This document shows, in pieces, positions 1-11,922 of a stretch of 64,000 bases of DNA. The position numbers were made by a program, and so were the translations under genes. This DNA comes from Linepithema humile. Its lineage: Eukaryota; Arthropoda; Insecta; Hymenoptera; Formicidae. The number at the start of each line of letters is the position of its first letter. Position 1 is the first letter of the stretch. The notes beneath the pieces are model-generated. The model did not search any database and had not been told where the DNA came from. It saw only the letters and a list, made by a program, of their open reading frames with translations. The stretch is taken from contig NC_090129.1 in the NCBI RefSeq assembly GCF_040581485.1, forward strand, positions 31,916,764 to 31,980,763, in the 5' to 3' direction.

Positions 1-1450
1 TAAAAAAAAATCCACGAAAAACTAGGTCATTAATTCTCCCACAAGTCAAGTGATAAATGTGCTTCTAGTGGTGCTGGAATTTTATGTCTAAGGAACGCCA
101 GTGCAGAATTACGCTGGACTTTTGTTTCAATCGTTAGCAGGTCGTTTGCTTATCCCGGCACGTTCCACGTAGATTGCATCGCCGCGTCCTACACACGTAT
201 GTAATGTTATTTTAAAGTCGTCAGCGGTGCCAACAGAGTTGTCGGACGCCACGTTTCGTTTTGCGTCTTTACGAATGTGACGGAACCAAAATGTGAAAGG
301 AGCAGTTACGCTAAATCCAAATGCAAACTGCAATTTCCTGAAAATAGAACCGCGGCACGACCCCATAAACCGTCGCTCGACCCGAACTGGTCTGCGGCTA
401 TGACGTAGTATATATTGTATGAACGAATCGAACGAAACAAAAGTGCGTTTGGTCAATTAAGGCCTACGTCCGTAATCCAGCGTGCAAACGCCCGTCGATA
501 CAGTTTTCGTGTACGTCCGGATGCGTCCCACATTTCCTGCGGCGCGCAACTTTATCACAATTGCTAGTGAATGACACACGGGCAGTGGAATCTGTCGACG
601 AAGACAGATTGCGAAAAAAATCCGAAGTAAAATTTGTTTTTATAGTACGTCGAGGAATGCGTCATAGCGTGCCACCAGATTGCTTTCGCAATCACAAACG
701 AAAAATAGTTTTTACAATTCCACTTTCCAACTCATGTAATAATTAATACTGTTCGATTGGAATTTATAATTTATGACGATATATTTATCAAATTATCGAG
801 AACAGCTTATTCATTTCATTAGAAATTTAAGTGTTCAGCATGACAAGTAGATTGGTATATTGATTGCTTCGGTTAACTGGATAAATACATATGTAAAACG
901 ACGCTTGGAATAAATAATTCACTTGTTTCAGCATTAAATTAACTTCACGGTACGAACATTAAGTATAATTTTCAGGTAAACATAGGCGATCGTTGTAATC
1001 TGATACGGCGTTTCGAGAAAGTTCGCGATCATTATCGATAAATTTCTAATTGTCGACGAAAACGTGTTCGCCTCGCGGACTTTCCATTAATTCTGCAACG
1101 GACGTAGATGAGTGTCCCGTTTTAATTGCACCTTAAATAATCCTATCTCCCGCTCCCTTCGCATCCTTGACATCCCGCCGTGCCAGCTGGGCTGCCAGCA
1201 GCGCCCGCGCTCCAGATTACATCGGCACGATAAAATCGAGGTGCATCTTCGCCTAAGTGCAAACACGGCGGAACGTGCCGAGATCGTCCTTCGGCCGCTT
1301 AAACGGTCGCTCCGGAGTTTCGCATTAAACGATTTACTAGCGCGGCACGTATGTATGCGCCGCGAAAGCGTCGCTCCTGTTGGATCGGGGGCACTTTACG
1401 CTCTTCACAATGTGCTCGGTGTGGCGGTGTCATCCTTCCTTTAACGACGA
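1..1450. other. No gene seen; GC-richer patch at 1150-1440
   Basis: Mixed sequence up to about 720, AT-rich to about 1140, then a CpG-rich patch with a 110-codon plus frame (1112-1444) that lacks recognisable content. I see no splice-site and frame combination that would make it an exon. Confidence 0.4.
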
Positions 1451-4400
1451 AGTGAAAAATGACTGCTATCTCCGTGCGCTTGTACCGCGAATTCCTTCAA
1501 CTACCCTTTCGCGACGAAATTCCGCGAGCTCTTACTAGCTAAGTCGAAAGTTGCGATGCAAACTGCTCGAACAATCTTGTCGTACTTCCTAGGAGAAGGA
1601 ATGTGCTCGGAGAAGATTCAGCATTTCATATTTAAAGTCGTTAACTTTAAAGCATTTGTATAAAAATTGTATGAAGAAAAGTCCAGCTATAAAAATAAAA
1701 AGCACTTTAAATTATTTTCGCTTATCGCGGAAGACTTAAACATTATTTTCTATTTTATGTAGTAAATAGTTTTTTTAATCTAATAAATATGTTTGTTAAG
1801 AGTTATTAGATATATGTTTTATAAGATATGCTTTGCGAATATATTTTTATCATACTGCATATTCTTTATAGAAATAATTTGAATTTTTACCACTCCATTG
1901 CCTCCAATGTCTTCAATAAATTCAAGTAAGTAAATTTTAAAATTTATGTTTTTCAATTGCAATAAGACTTCTTATAGCCATCACTTCTAAAACCCGACGA
2001 ACAAACTTTTGCAAGTATGCAAAACGTGTCGTATTTTTGTTAAGCTTGCGTCCTTAATAGCTTCTTCCAGTTTCACCCCTCTTTCTTTCAGTTACTCTTT
2101 CTCTCCGTTCTTTTTCTCATTTTTTATTCTTTTTAGTAAGTTGAGTTATTTTTTTACGGTTTTTGTCGCATAATGTCACGAGTCTTTCTTAACGTAAAGT
2201 GAAAAATGGCGATGTTTGCACCCACATTTATGTCTCGAATTCCGCGAAGTATCTGCGTTCGCCGCGAGCATCCTCATTTTTGCAGCTTTCAGCCGACGGC
2301 GTCGGTACTCGCGTTTCCGCTATTCTCACAGGACAGATGGAACTGGGGAGCATCGCCATCAACGCAAAATCCTTTGTCTTATTTTTGTTTCGCACACCTG
2401 ATCCGATTTTATAGCGTCGCTACCGTTTTTACGGTCTTCTGGATGACTTTTTCGTTAGTACACAGAAAGCGAATTGCACAGTTCCGTCAGAGATGCAAAG
2501 AAGTTTGCGCGAGCGGAAGTAGCAGTCAGCCACAATATCCTGCTCGTATATCGCGGAATATTGTACGTCATGAAAGAGGTATTGCGTATGCAAATACTTG
2601 ACATCGTCGCATATTTATTTTTAGAAATATCATTATCATTCAAGTAGCATTGCACTTTAACTTTTCCAACACTTTATTTAGCAAAAGACAAAACCCAAAA
2701 TTTTTTATGAATTACTTCGATGAATCACACACGATGAAGAACACTTTATAATCACAAAACTTTAAAAATATGAAAAAACTCGATTTTTTTAGATTAAACA
2801 TAAAAATATACAATTAAAAAGAAATTAAAATAATATAACGGTTAAAAATTATTTATATTTCTTTTGTTTTTTATGTGATAAAATATTCTGATTGTTTCTA
2901 TAATAAATTTCTTACCAATAAAATTCATTACTTTCACCAATTTATCCATATCCAAAGTTAAATCGTATTATATTACAATTAATTATTTTTAATATAAATA
3001 CTATTCGCAAAAATAGATGAAATTTTTAAAACTCTGAGCCCGCATAATAATATACATCAGTGTTGCGTATTTTAAACATCGCGTAAATGTCGGTCACAAA
3101 TAACATAGTCATGACGTCATTGTAATTCCGCAGATTTGCTTTATGTATTTTGATATTGCAAACGTCACAAGCGCCAAAACCAATTTTTTTGTGGTGAAAA
3201 TTCCACATCTCCACAAGAATTTATATGCCTCAGTATTCGTTCATTTTCTCGTTCATTTGCTTTTAGGTTTGCGTTTAAGCACACAAAATTTAAAGCTTCG
3301 TACATTTCAGCAGAAAATTTTCACCGCTTTCGAACAGCATGTGAACTAAAATGTGTGCCTCTTCTATTTTGACAAGAAAAGTTTTTCACTGACTATAAAA
3401 CTCTTCTCTATTATTACTGGAATTATATGATATATTTGGTACAAATGAATATTTTAGAAAGATAAAGCTTCTTCCATAAAATAAAATCAAAATTTACAAA
3501 GTAAAAATGTTACTAAAAATATATATTTAAATCAATTTAATTATTTTTTACATAATTTAATTATTATATATATATATATTTAGAAATAAAAACCTTCCGC
3601 AAACGAAAATTGTTTAAAAGATTGTAAACGGAATATTTAATATAGCTTTAATATAAAAAAGATAATATGACTGCCAGAGAATTATATAGATGAGTTTTTT
3701 CCCCAGTATTTCCCATATTTGCATATTAAATACGCAGACCATATCTTTTCTTCGTTTGTTTCCGGTAATTAAATATGTATAAAATCTCTCAATTTTATAT
3801 ATAAAATAATTCTTCACAAAAATGTTTACCACCAATATTAAAATTATTCTGTAATAATAAAAAAGTAAGATAAGAAAATATATTTAGACATACCGCATTA
3901 ATTAATTTTAATGTAGAAATGTTTAATTTGCATATTTTAAATGACAAATTTATTTTAAAATTTAATGTGGTTTTTTTAATATGAATATTATTTATGTAAA
4001 TTATGAATAACTAAGAATATAATAATTATTAACAATAATAAATAATGTTTTGATATTTTTAATAAAAAAATATTTTTAATAAAAATAGGAAAACATGCTT
4101 GCACAGTTTGTTCGATAATTTTAGAAACACGCTATATATTCGCTGAGAAATTTATTCAGTCACGGTCATTCATTTTCAAGCATTTAAGCATGCAAATCTA
4201 GCCCGTCATGTATTTCCGTACAGTGTTTCGATCGCATTCGAATGCGAGGAAAAGTAAAGAACGTGCTTTTATTGCGGCACGATTCGTTTTGCTAATCCAC
4301 TTACTTTATGTCAGCAAACGCGAGACGTGGTACAAAAGGCGCCAAGAGTAATAAACCATGCGTCTAACACGTTGCATTTCCATTGCGCAAAGCTCTCTTA

Positions 4401-4850
4401 AGTTTTTTTTACGTACCGACAGAAAAAACGACCGGATCGAGATGTGATTTGCAGACGCGATTACGAAAAACCAGCGGAAGTTTGATGCAATTTCATTACG
4501 TGTTTCGCTGTGCGAAGTGGAACAATACACGCATTACTCAGAATATATTGCACAGTAATTTCTTTTTGTTTATATTTTATATGTAGCAAGAGCAAATAAA
4601 TCTTGGACCGGCGTTTCTAACAATAATATTATCAATATCATATCTAGGTCTAGGATTTGTTATCGATGTTCTCAATTTTCTTGGATCCTTCTTCTGCACA
4701 TTATAGGCTATTATTATTAATGTTAGTATACAGAACTTACAGAGCTTACAGAGGAAGTAAACAGCAATGCGATCTCTGTTATATTAAGTCCAAAGAAAAC
4801 CCCTGAAAAAAAGAGTGATTCTGTAAAGATCAATCGCCCTGTTATTTTTC
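1451..4850. other. Mostly AT-rich, no gene seen
   Basis: Long A/T-rich stretch with a (TA)n run near 3566-3581 and a slightly GC-richer patch at 2195-2600, where three overlapping plus frames of 61-131 codons and one minus frame compete without a recognisable product. Confidence 0.4.
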
Positions 4851-5520
4851 ATCTCGATGTACAGACGGTGCGTGGCAAGATATCGGCGAAAGATGCCGGT
4901 GAGGAAACTGCGACGGAATATTGCAATTTCGGCGGAGCACGTGCGTGCTCTTCGGTACGATCAGAGGGGGTGCCTTTGAAGGGTTTTGTCGAGGGGTGCT
5001 GGCGTGACCGCGAGTAATTTCGAACGGCGTCCCTCCCCTTCAGTCCGTCCGCCCACCCCAGCCGTGGTCGGCCTCAGCGCTCCTCGGCTGTCTCGCCGAG
5101 TGGAACAACACCGGCGGTTCGCCGGGGCAAGGTCTATGTTAATAACACACAGATCACTTCATCGCATGCATGCTTATTATTTAGCCGAGCCAGCACAGTT
5201 TTGATTCGTGCTGGCTACACACGCCGGCGAACATGAATATTAATGCTCGCGGCACGAAATGGTCACTTTTCTTCTGGAAATAGGCTGCCAACACTGTGCG
5301 AACGATGCCGGAAGAAACGGCCGTCCTTGACGAGGCGCTTGATTGTCTCCTACCTGTCGGCACGACCTTGACTCCTGCCCTCGAAAGCACGGCACATGCC
5401 GCGATTCGATCCATTGATGTCGCTGATCGTGCTCGTCATGGGATATAATCGTATATTACAAACGATCAGTACACAAGGTATCATTTACGATTGATGATAC
5501 AACAATCAGAGAGCGAGCAG
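4851..5520. other. CpG-rich block, no gene seen
   Basis: This segment is clearly GC-richer than both flanks, with dense CpG and the stem-loop cluster near 5.1 kb. Frames of 72 codons on plus and 77 on minus overlap without recognisable content, so I do not call them genes. A promoter, 5' untranslated exon or regulatory element is possible. Confidence 0.4.
5083..5216. other. Three short GC-rich stem-loops in 134 bp
   Basis: Three perfect short inverted repeats lie close together. CTCGGC (5083-5088) pairs with GCCGAG (5095-5100). CCGGCG (5111-5116) pairs with CGCCGG (5120-5125) over a 3-base loop. AGCCAGCAC (5188-5196) pairs with GTGCTGGCT (5208-5216) over an 11-base loop. The segment could encode structured RNA or be a cluster of protein sites. 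It matches no RNA family I recognise. Confidence 0.5.
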
Positions 5521-6420
5521 GTGGTGATTTTACGCGCAAAAATAATTTGAAAAAATTTTACACGAGTGAAGTATTACGCGCGAAATTGAAAAAAGTATCT
5601 GTCGAAATTATTCAAATTAATTAAATCTACTCTTTTTCTCTCCGGAAGAATTTATCGTTTTTACCATTTGCCGTTCGAACCGATAGACCCATTTAAATCC
5701 CAAAATAATATGCCTTCAATTAATTGCCTTGTAAATTACTTGGTAATTGCGGTACTTTTCTATAATTTTCTCTAATATATTATTTAAGCTATTAACTTGT
5801 CAACGTGCCTTTTCTCGAGCAAGTCCTTTCCTTTGTAGTGGCTAAGGTCATTTCTTAAGTCACTTTCATAAAAGTCATAAATTAGTTTGACAGCAAAATT
5901 GCTAACAACTTTTCTCCCGACATGCCTGACACACGTGACTCGCAAACTATGTATATCGATATCGAGAAAAATAGACTTATATAAAAATTTCTATTGTTAC
6001 GGCTTTATTAAGCTTTCCTTACGAAGCGGCCTGTATCGATTAAACTTCCTGTTTCTGATGATTCATTGTATATTTTTCATCGTTATCGTTACATACTGTA
6101 ACAGAGCTATTTGCAATATCTTTTACTTATACTATATTTTGTTCGATACCATTGGGATTCGAGCAGAAAACAAAATACACATACACTTCTATTTCATTTT
6201 CTTCTTTTATTATATTCCAATGTTGAAGCCAAAAAATGTATTTTTTATGCATTCCCACGGTTCATACCTAAAATTATTTTCCTCTAAAAAGCAAACGAGC
6301 TTTAATAATTTAGTAAATAATAAACAATTGAATTTTCTTTACATCCGCAACGCGCGAAATGTGAAGATTTAAGGAAATGCAAAATTTTCTTCCTCTCTCC
6401 GTGGAATCTTTTTATCAGAA
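5521..6420. other. AT-rich, no gene seen
   Basis: TTACGCGC followed by TTGAAAAAA occurs twice (from 5530 and from 5574), a weak direct repeat. The 161-codon plus frame at 5887-6372 is rich in F, I, Y and N, as expected from translating AT-rich DNA, and is not supported as a gene. Confidence 0.4.
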
Positions 6421-6471
6421 AATCAAAGTCCCGCGTGCGCATAATGTTCTCGCTTTCCTCCCGCGGCGTGG

Positions 6472-6514
6472 CAATAAATCACTAACTCGTTGAACTACGT
6501 GCATGTAAGTAACG
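6472..6514 (+). repeat. Diverged duplicated module, copy A
   Basis: It contains, in order, ATAAATCAC, three bases, CTCGTTGAAC, a short gap and GTAAGTAACGA. The same three words in the same order and orientation occur at 7850-7895, with a 3-base first gap and a second gap longer by a few bases. Thirty shared bases in collinear blocks are unlikely by chance. It may be an old duplication, a member of a dispersed repeat family or a repeated regulatory module. Confidence 0.65.
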
Positions 6515-7510
6515 ACTCAGAATGAGTGCTGCGAAATCCGGCGGAGCGTACGTTTCGACGAGTTCGTAGTAGCTTGCCTATGAGGAACACACAACGCGTG
6601 GGAAGACCATTCACAAGATTAAGAGCATAACCGTGCGATCTTCCTGCGCGAGCTATTTCTCATAGCGCAAGTATCTAGCTGAGGCTTTCGGAGTGAATTA
6701 GATTTCTAAGGGCGATTCTTCCACTGATCTTCCCGAAAGCTAACATATCTCGTCGGGAGAGAGAGAGCAATTTCGTGATTATAATGGAATATAGACATTG
6801 TTTGCAATCATCTTAGGAAATGTTCACGATTGGAAGAGCAACATGGTTTCAGAAATCTGTTTTCTGTCGAAATACATGGATAACGCGTGTGAAAAAAGAT
6901 TTTAGGTCAATTTAACTAAACGCAATTTATTTTTAATAAATGTTTTTGTAAGTTTAACTATAATTTAGATATGAAAGCGGTTATTATTCAAGAGAGAGAA
7001 AATTTTTCTTTACAATATTACATTATCACGTAAATGTTGGAAAAATACAAGGAGCTAACTCGCTCAAAATCGCAGATAATACCGGCTCAAGGTGTCGTTG
7101 ATTATGCACAAGCGTCAAAGCGACCTTAATTAGTGGCATTTAAATGCCGTTTTAGGTCGTATATATTAATATCAAAATGGCTTGCGTGACAGTTTCGATT
7201 AGTTACCCTTACTTGTCATCAAAGTCTCATTAATCTCGCCGCTTATGATGAAATAAGCTCACGAAGTAAACTTATGAAACAAGAGCTGAGAAGGAAAGAG
7301 AATCGAGTGAACTTTCGATCAAGTTCAGAATTTCTGTTCACGCGTGATAAGTTATTAGAGAAAGAAAGAGATTTCAGCACAAATGGATGTCATTACGTGA
7401 CAAATTATAATCAAATTAATAAAAGTTTGTGTATTACGTTAACATACATCTAAGAATATTCTGTTTGTTCAGTACGATCAAACGGACAACTATGTCTAAC
7501 ACACACATTA

Positions 7511-7552
7511 GATTAACGATAACGATATTTTAACGATATATTAACGATATTT
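7511..7552. repeat. Short TAACGATAT-type tandem repeat
   Basis: Four imperfect copies of the word TTAACGATAT or a shortened form follow one another. Confidence 0.75.
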
Positions 7553-7849
7553 ACTATTGCAAACTAACATTCTACCTTTTCTAATTGGACCTTTATTTGG
7601 AACAAATCATTCAAGTGAGCCGCGATTAAACGCATCGGTTGACTTAAACCGTAGTTTAATTCACTCCTCCGATTACTCAGTAAAGAATGAGTTCAATGAA
7701 GGACTTAATCGAAGTCGAGAAAACTGCTTCACTTCTGCGGAACTCTCATAGTTTCGAAATTCAATCTGCGCCGCAGTGGCACAAGTCGATGTTTCGGGCG
7801 CCGCGCGAACAACGTCCTTCGCCACTGCGCCTTTCATGCACGGCGCCGA

Positions 7850-7895
7850 GATAAATCACAGGCTCGTTGAACGAGGTACTCGGACGTAAGTAACG
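7850..7895 (+). repeat. Diverged duplicated module, copy B
   Basis: This is the second copy of the ATAAATCAC / CTCGTTGAAC / GTAAGTAACGA module, about 1.38 kb downstream of copy A. A lone ATAAATCAC recurs at about 7979. Each copy includes GTAAGT, which resembles a 5' splice site, but no exon could be recognised upstream of either. Confidence 0.65.
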
Positions 7896-8504
7896 AGCCG
7901 GTGAAGAAACGAGTGGCATAAAATTCGTCAGCGCTCGCCGCGCGGGAGAAAGAGGCTCGTGGTGCGCGGCGTTTCGCCATAAATCACCGTTGGTGTGTGC
8001 GGCCCGACAAAGCGACGAAGCCCTAGACGTCGCTCGCACAAGCTGTGCAACGCTATCGAGCCCGCGCGCGCCGCATCCGCCTTCATTCGCCCCCATTTCG
8101 TCCGTTTTCGCCCGTAGCCACGTTTCCACGGCATCTTGCCGCTCTATAATGACGGAGATACGTCCTTCCATACGTCGCACGTACCAGTCATAATTTTCAA
8201 CCTCTCTCTCGTCCTACGACCTCCCGTGACTTTAAAGCGATTCGCTGTCTCCGCCTCTGGCACTGTCAAGGCGGTAATAGTTTTCCCAGCATGCGCCTGA
8301 GCTTCCACAAACTTTACGCCGGGAAAGAAATAAAAAAAAAAGATTGCAATATGTGTTAATAAGTTGTAAGAATAATTACTCATTCCAAATTTGTCGGTGT
8401 CTTGTTGTAATGTTTGTTTTAAGATTTTTTTTCTTCCATTTCCTCAAGATATCTTTTGATATTTATAGAAAGTGGATATTATGTTTCATATAATATAGCT
8501 ATAC

Positions 8505-8523
8505 GCACACACACACATATATA
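8505..8523. repeat. Short CA/TA microsatellite
   Basis: A run of CA units passes directly into AT units. It is simple sequence only. Confidence 0.85.
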
Positions 8524-8668
8524 TTGTCACTGGTGCAACTACTGCGAGTTTAAAGAAACACGTTGAAAAATATTTGCTGTCTACATAATTTTGTGTCTCT
8601 GCCGGAGGAGTCTACATCAGAGGACGCATCGCTCTGAATGAAAATTCCTACATTCCCTTCGAGTTGCG

Positions 8669-8691
8669 AGCGTTTCTAAAGCGTTTCTAAA
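8669..8691. repeat. Tandem duplication of an 11-bp word
   Basis: GCGTTTCTAAA occurs twice in immediate succession, as expected from replication slippage. Confidence 0.85.
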
Positions 8692-9008
8692 GGGAGAGAC
8701 AGGGAGAAACAGTGGCGTCACTGGTCGGTACACGCGCTCGTCCGTTCGCCCGCGCGGACACGTGCATGCACGCGGGAAGCGTTGTCGCGTGCATTGTATT
8801 GCTCGATGAAGCGTAACGCGACCGACGTGCGATAGCTCGTTCGAGCGTGAAACTCGTGAACGTCGCGCGTTACTCTAGCTATTGCTTTAAACGGAACCGT
8901 AGGGCGCGTATAAACAAATATCGCTCGCTAAAATTGATCTCACCCGTTGCTACGAGCGATCCGCGCTGGTGGCAGCCACCGGATTGGCATTGCTCTATGC
9001 ATTTGCGG

Positions 9009-9030
9009 GCGTGTGTGTGCGCGCGCACGC
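9009..9030. other. Alternating purine-pyrimidine tract, Z-DNA-prone
   Basis: Twenty-two bases alternate strictly G/C, G/T and C/A and contain the 12-bp palindrome GTGCGCGCGCAC at 9016-9027. Such tracts can adopt Z-DNA under supercoiling; any role here is unknown. Confidence 0.7.
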
Positions 9031-10560
9031 TATACGTGGGCTATCGATGAATTCCGGTTATGGATGCAATTCCTGAGGCCGGGAGCGAATTTGAGACTAA
9101 CTGGAATTTCGGGGCGCCCGGTAATTGGCTACCTAGAATTTTCTGATTGGCTAAGTGAGACAGAATTACGCGTTGCGGAATATGCATTCAAATGTTGTAC
9201 ACCAGAGGTAATGGACGGTTTTGTATTGCGGTATCATGAATGCCAGCCGCATGAATTGTGCCTCCTCATCTGCACGTGCGTATTTAGCACGATTGAGAGC
9301 GGATAGCTGGATAGCAAAATTAATGTTTATTCTATCCTTATTCCTACTTGTATTATTGAAATAGAAAACACCTATCGAGAGACAATTCACTAGATTAAAT
9401 CTTAATTATTAACTATCACGATATAAACAGTACAAGTAGAAATAAATATTAGCGCAAGATAATTAAAGAGCAACATGTGCATTAGTGAAATATGAATTAT
9501 GTTCATTGAGATACTTATAATTTGAATATAATTAATAATTCACAGGAAACAAAAAGAATCATGATTAAAAATAAATTGCCACTTATTATTCTCTCTCGGC
9601 ACAATTTCTGTTACTCCTTTAATGCATATTATGAGACGATACTAATCACTCAAGCGTTCTAAGCCAGCCATATGAATCCCTCAATTTCCTGCCGACAGGC
9701 GTAATTGTCTTTAGCGATAACAAGCGTAATTCTGACGCGAAGTCAAATGAGCGTATTCATCCGGTTAGGATACCTAGCCTAGACTCTCCACCTAACTTGC
9801 AACCCTCGGCTCCTTATTGTCCTGTCGCTACGTTAGAGCGAAGACTTGACGAAGGGGATGCGCAACGACCCTTCAAGCCTCGCATTTTGCTCCTAATTTG
9901 TTAGACACACCTCATCAATTACATTAATCACACTTACTTTCGCATGCTACTTTTAACTTTGGAACAGATTACTTTTATTTCAAAGTTTTGCAACAGATTT
10001 TCTCCACAAAAGTTATTCGAGTAATATCAATTGTTATTTGTTATTTCATATATAATTGAGAAAATCTTCTAATTATAAAATATGCATACTAATTGCTTCT
10101 AAAAAAGAAAGAATTAATTGTTATTCTGTCAACTTTAATTTCTTATAACTACAAATAATTGAATTATTTAACAAACAGATGCATCGCAATTTGTGTTTTA
10201 ATGCGTTGCTTCATTATTTCATTAAAATTTACATTTTATAACGATATTCTAGGTGAAGGATTGGCCTACAATGAAGTGTCACGGTTAGATCCCTTATTTA
10301 TTTATGTCGCCTCTGCGATCCTTATAAAATGCATACTGCGCACTCACCCTCTTTGCTTTCCGCTCGATGCACTATCGAAGACTCGTTCTATAACGTGTAA
10401 ACTAAAAGCCCTTGCTTCAGTTGGTTGGAATGCGAGCGTATATTTCGCATTCGCACTCAACAGTAAGCGATAGGTGTCTATCACTTCTGTAATAAAATTC
10501 TAGAACTCTTACTAAACACACTCTCGAGATTCTCAAAAGTGAAATTTGGACATTAATCCT

Positions 10561-10645
10561 ACCAAATATAAACCAAAACGTAACCAAATATAAACTAACG
10601 CAAACCAACTAAATATAAACTAGTGTAAACCAACCAAATATACAT
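10561..10645. repeat. 22-25-bp imperfect tandem repeat, about 3.5 units
   Basis: Units begin at 10561, 10583, 10608 and 10633. Each starts with ACCAAATATA or ACTAAATATA; the second and third are 25 bp and end in GTAAACCA or GCAAACCA. The first is shorter (22 bp) and the last fades out. Confidence 0.85.
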
Positions 10646-11851
10646 TTAAACATTAAGTATCCTGTGTAAATTTGGTAATTGCGCGTCACATTAAATTATT
10701 AAAATTGTCACTAAAATTAAATAACAGATATAAAATGAAAATATTAATCTACTTGAAAATTTTTGGAGTAAAAGTTTTGCATTAAAAATTTTTATTTACT
10801 GTACGTTGAACGAAAAATACATTTTAATAATTTAATGAATATATTATAACTGTTTACTTTGCTTTACAATTATTCAAAGTATTTGAAATACTGTAATTGA
10901 AATTATATCGGAATATTTCTATATATGTATATGTTTCATGCAGAGCTTTTTGCAAATTATGACGGTATTTCAGAAAAGCATATATGGGATGTTCGATATC
11001 TAATAGTTACGTGCATCGAGTATAGTGAAAAAGGGCGAGTACAAACGTGAACGTGTACTACTGCAGTGCAGTGTAGGTATACATTAGTCAAGTTCACGAA
11101 GCCGAATGAAATGCATCCCGGAAAATAAAACCTCCCGGCAATGTGGCGCAATGCAGCAAGATTTCATATACATTGATAAAGGCTAATAAAAAAGGTAAAA
11201 GAATTATAAATTAAATAAATGCATTACGACATGTACGGTAATATTACAAAAGTAATTCCAGTTTACGCAACTTGTTAACAGAATTGCATAGAATGCTAAT
11301 AACGAAACATGTGATAATAAATCGATCATGAATAAATTCCATCATGTGAACTTAATTGATAATTGACAATGATAAATTGTTACAATTTATTATTGTTGTT
11401 AAAAATACGATGATTACATATAACACTACCTGATAGACTTTTTCATAACGCACAATAAAAAATTATCGGTAACGTTAATTGTATTAAAAATATGAGTATT
11501 TATTTATTTTATTTTGCGATTAAAAACTTTTATGGAAGTACTTAATATTCAATTTAGAGAGAACATTTTTTGCACGGTAGTTATAAAGCGAGAAAATTGC
11601 AAAGTAGAAAATGCAGAATGTTATGAAACATCATATAATTAACATTATATCTTAAATCCTAAAACATGAGATTTATATTAATTTAACTGTTTGAGATTTT
11701 AATGATTCAGATGTATTATGATTCACAGAAAAATCACAATATAAACTATCTATATGAAAATATCTCTTTTTCAAAACTAAAATGGTATTAACAATACAAT
11801 TAAAATCATAATAAATTTATTCTATTTTGAACCTTAAAATCATTATTTTTT

Positions 11852-11922
11852 ATTCTTAGCTCTCATAGAGTTTGAGTGATTCTTAGCTCTCATAGATTCT
11901 TAGCTCTCATAGAGTTTGAGTG
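11852..11922. repeat. 27/17/27-bp tandem repeat
   Basis: The word ATTCTTAGCTCTCATAG starts at 11852, 11879 and 11896. The first and third units continue with AGTTTGAGTG (27 bp each, identical), while the middle one lacks these 10 bases. This implies a duplication with an internal deletion. Confidence 0.95.

Larger units (their letters stand above)
8641..9310. other. CpG-rich block, no gene seen
   Basis: GC-richer than both flanks, with the alternating tract at 9009-9030. Two overlapping plus frames (67 and 119 codons) have no recognisable content. Confidence 0.4.

Noticed and set aside
4873..4887. Resemblance to the start of miR-31 (TGGCAAGAT followed by TCGGC after one change)
   Set aside because: No complementary arm lies on either side, so no precursor hairpin can form.
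5887..6372. 161-codon frame with hydrophobic stretches
   Set aside because: Its composition is that of translated AT-rich DNA (F, I, Y, N). No family resemblance or promoter was seen.
8789..8798. Ten-base match to the start of miR-33 (GTGCATTGTA)
   Set aside because: The match ends there and no suitable hairpin surrounds it.
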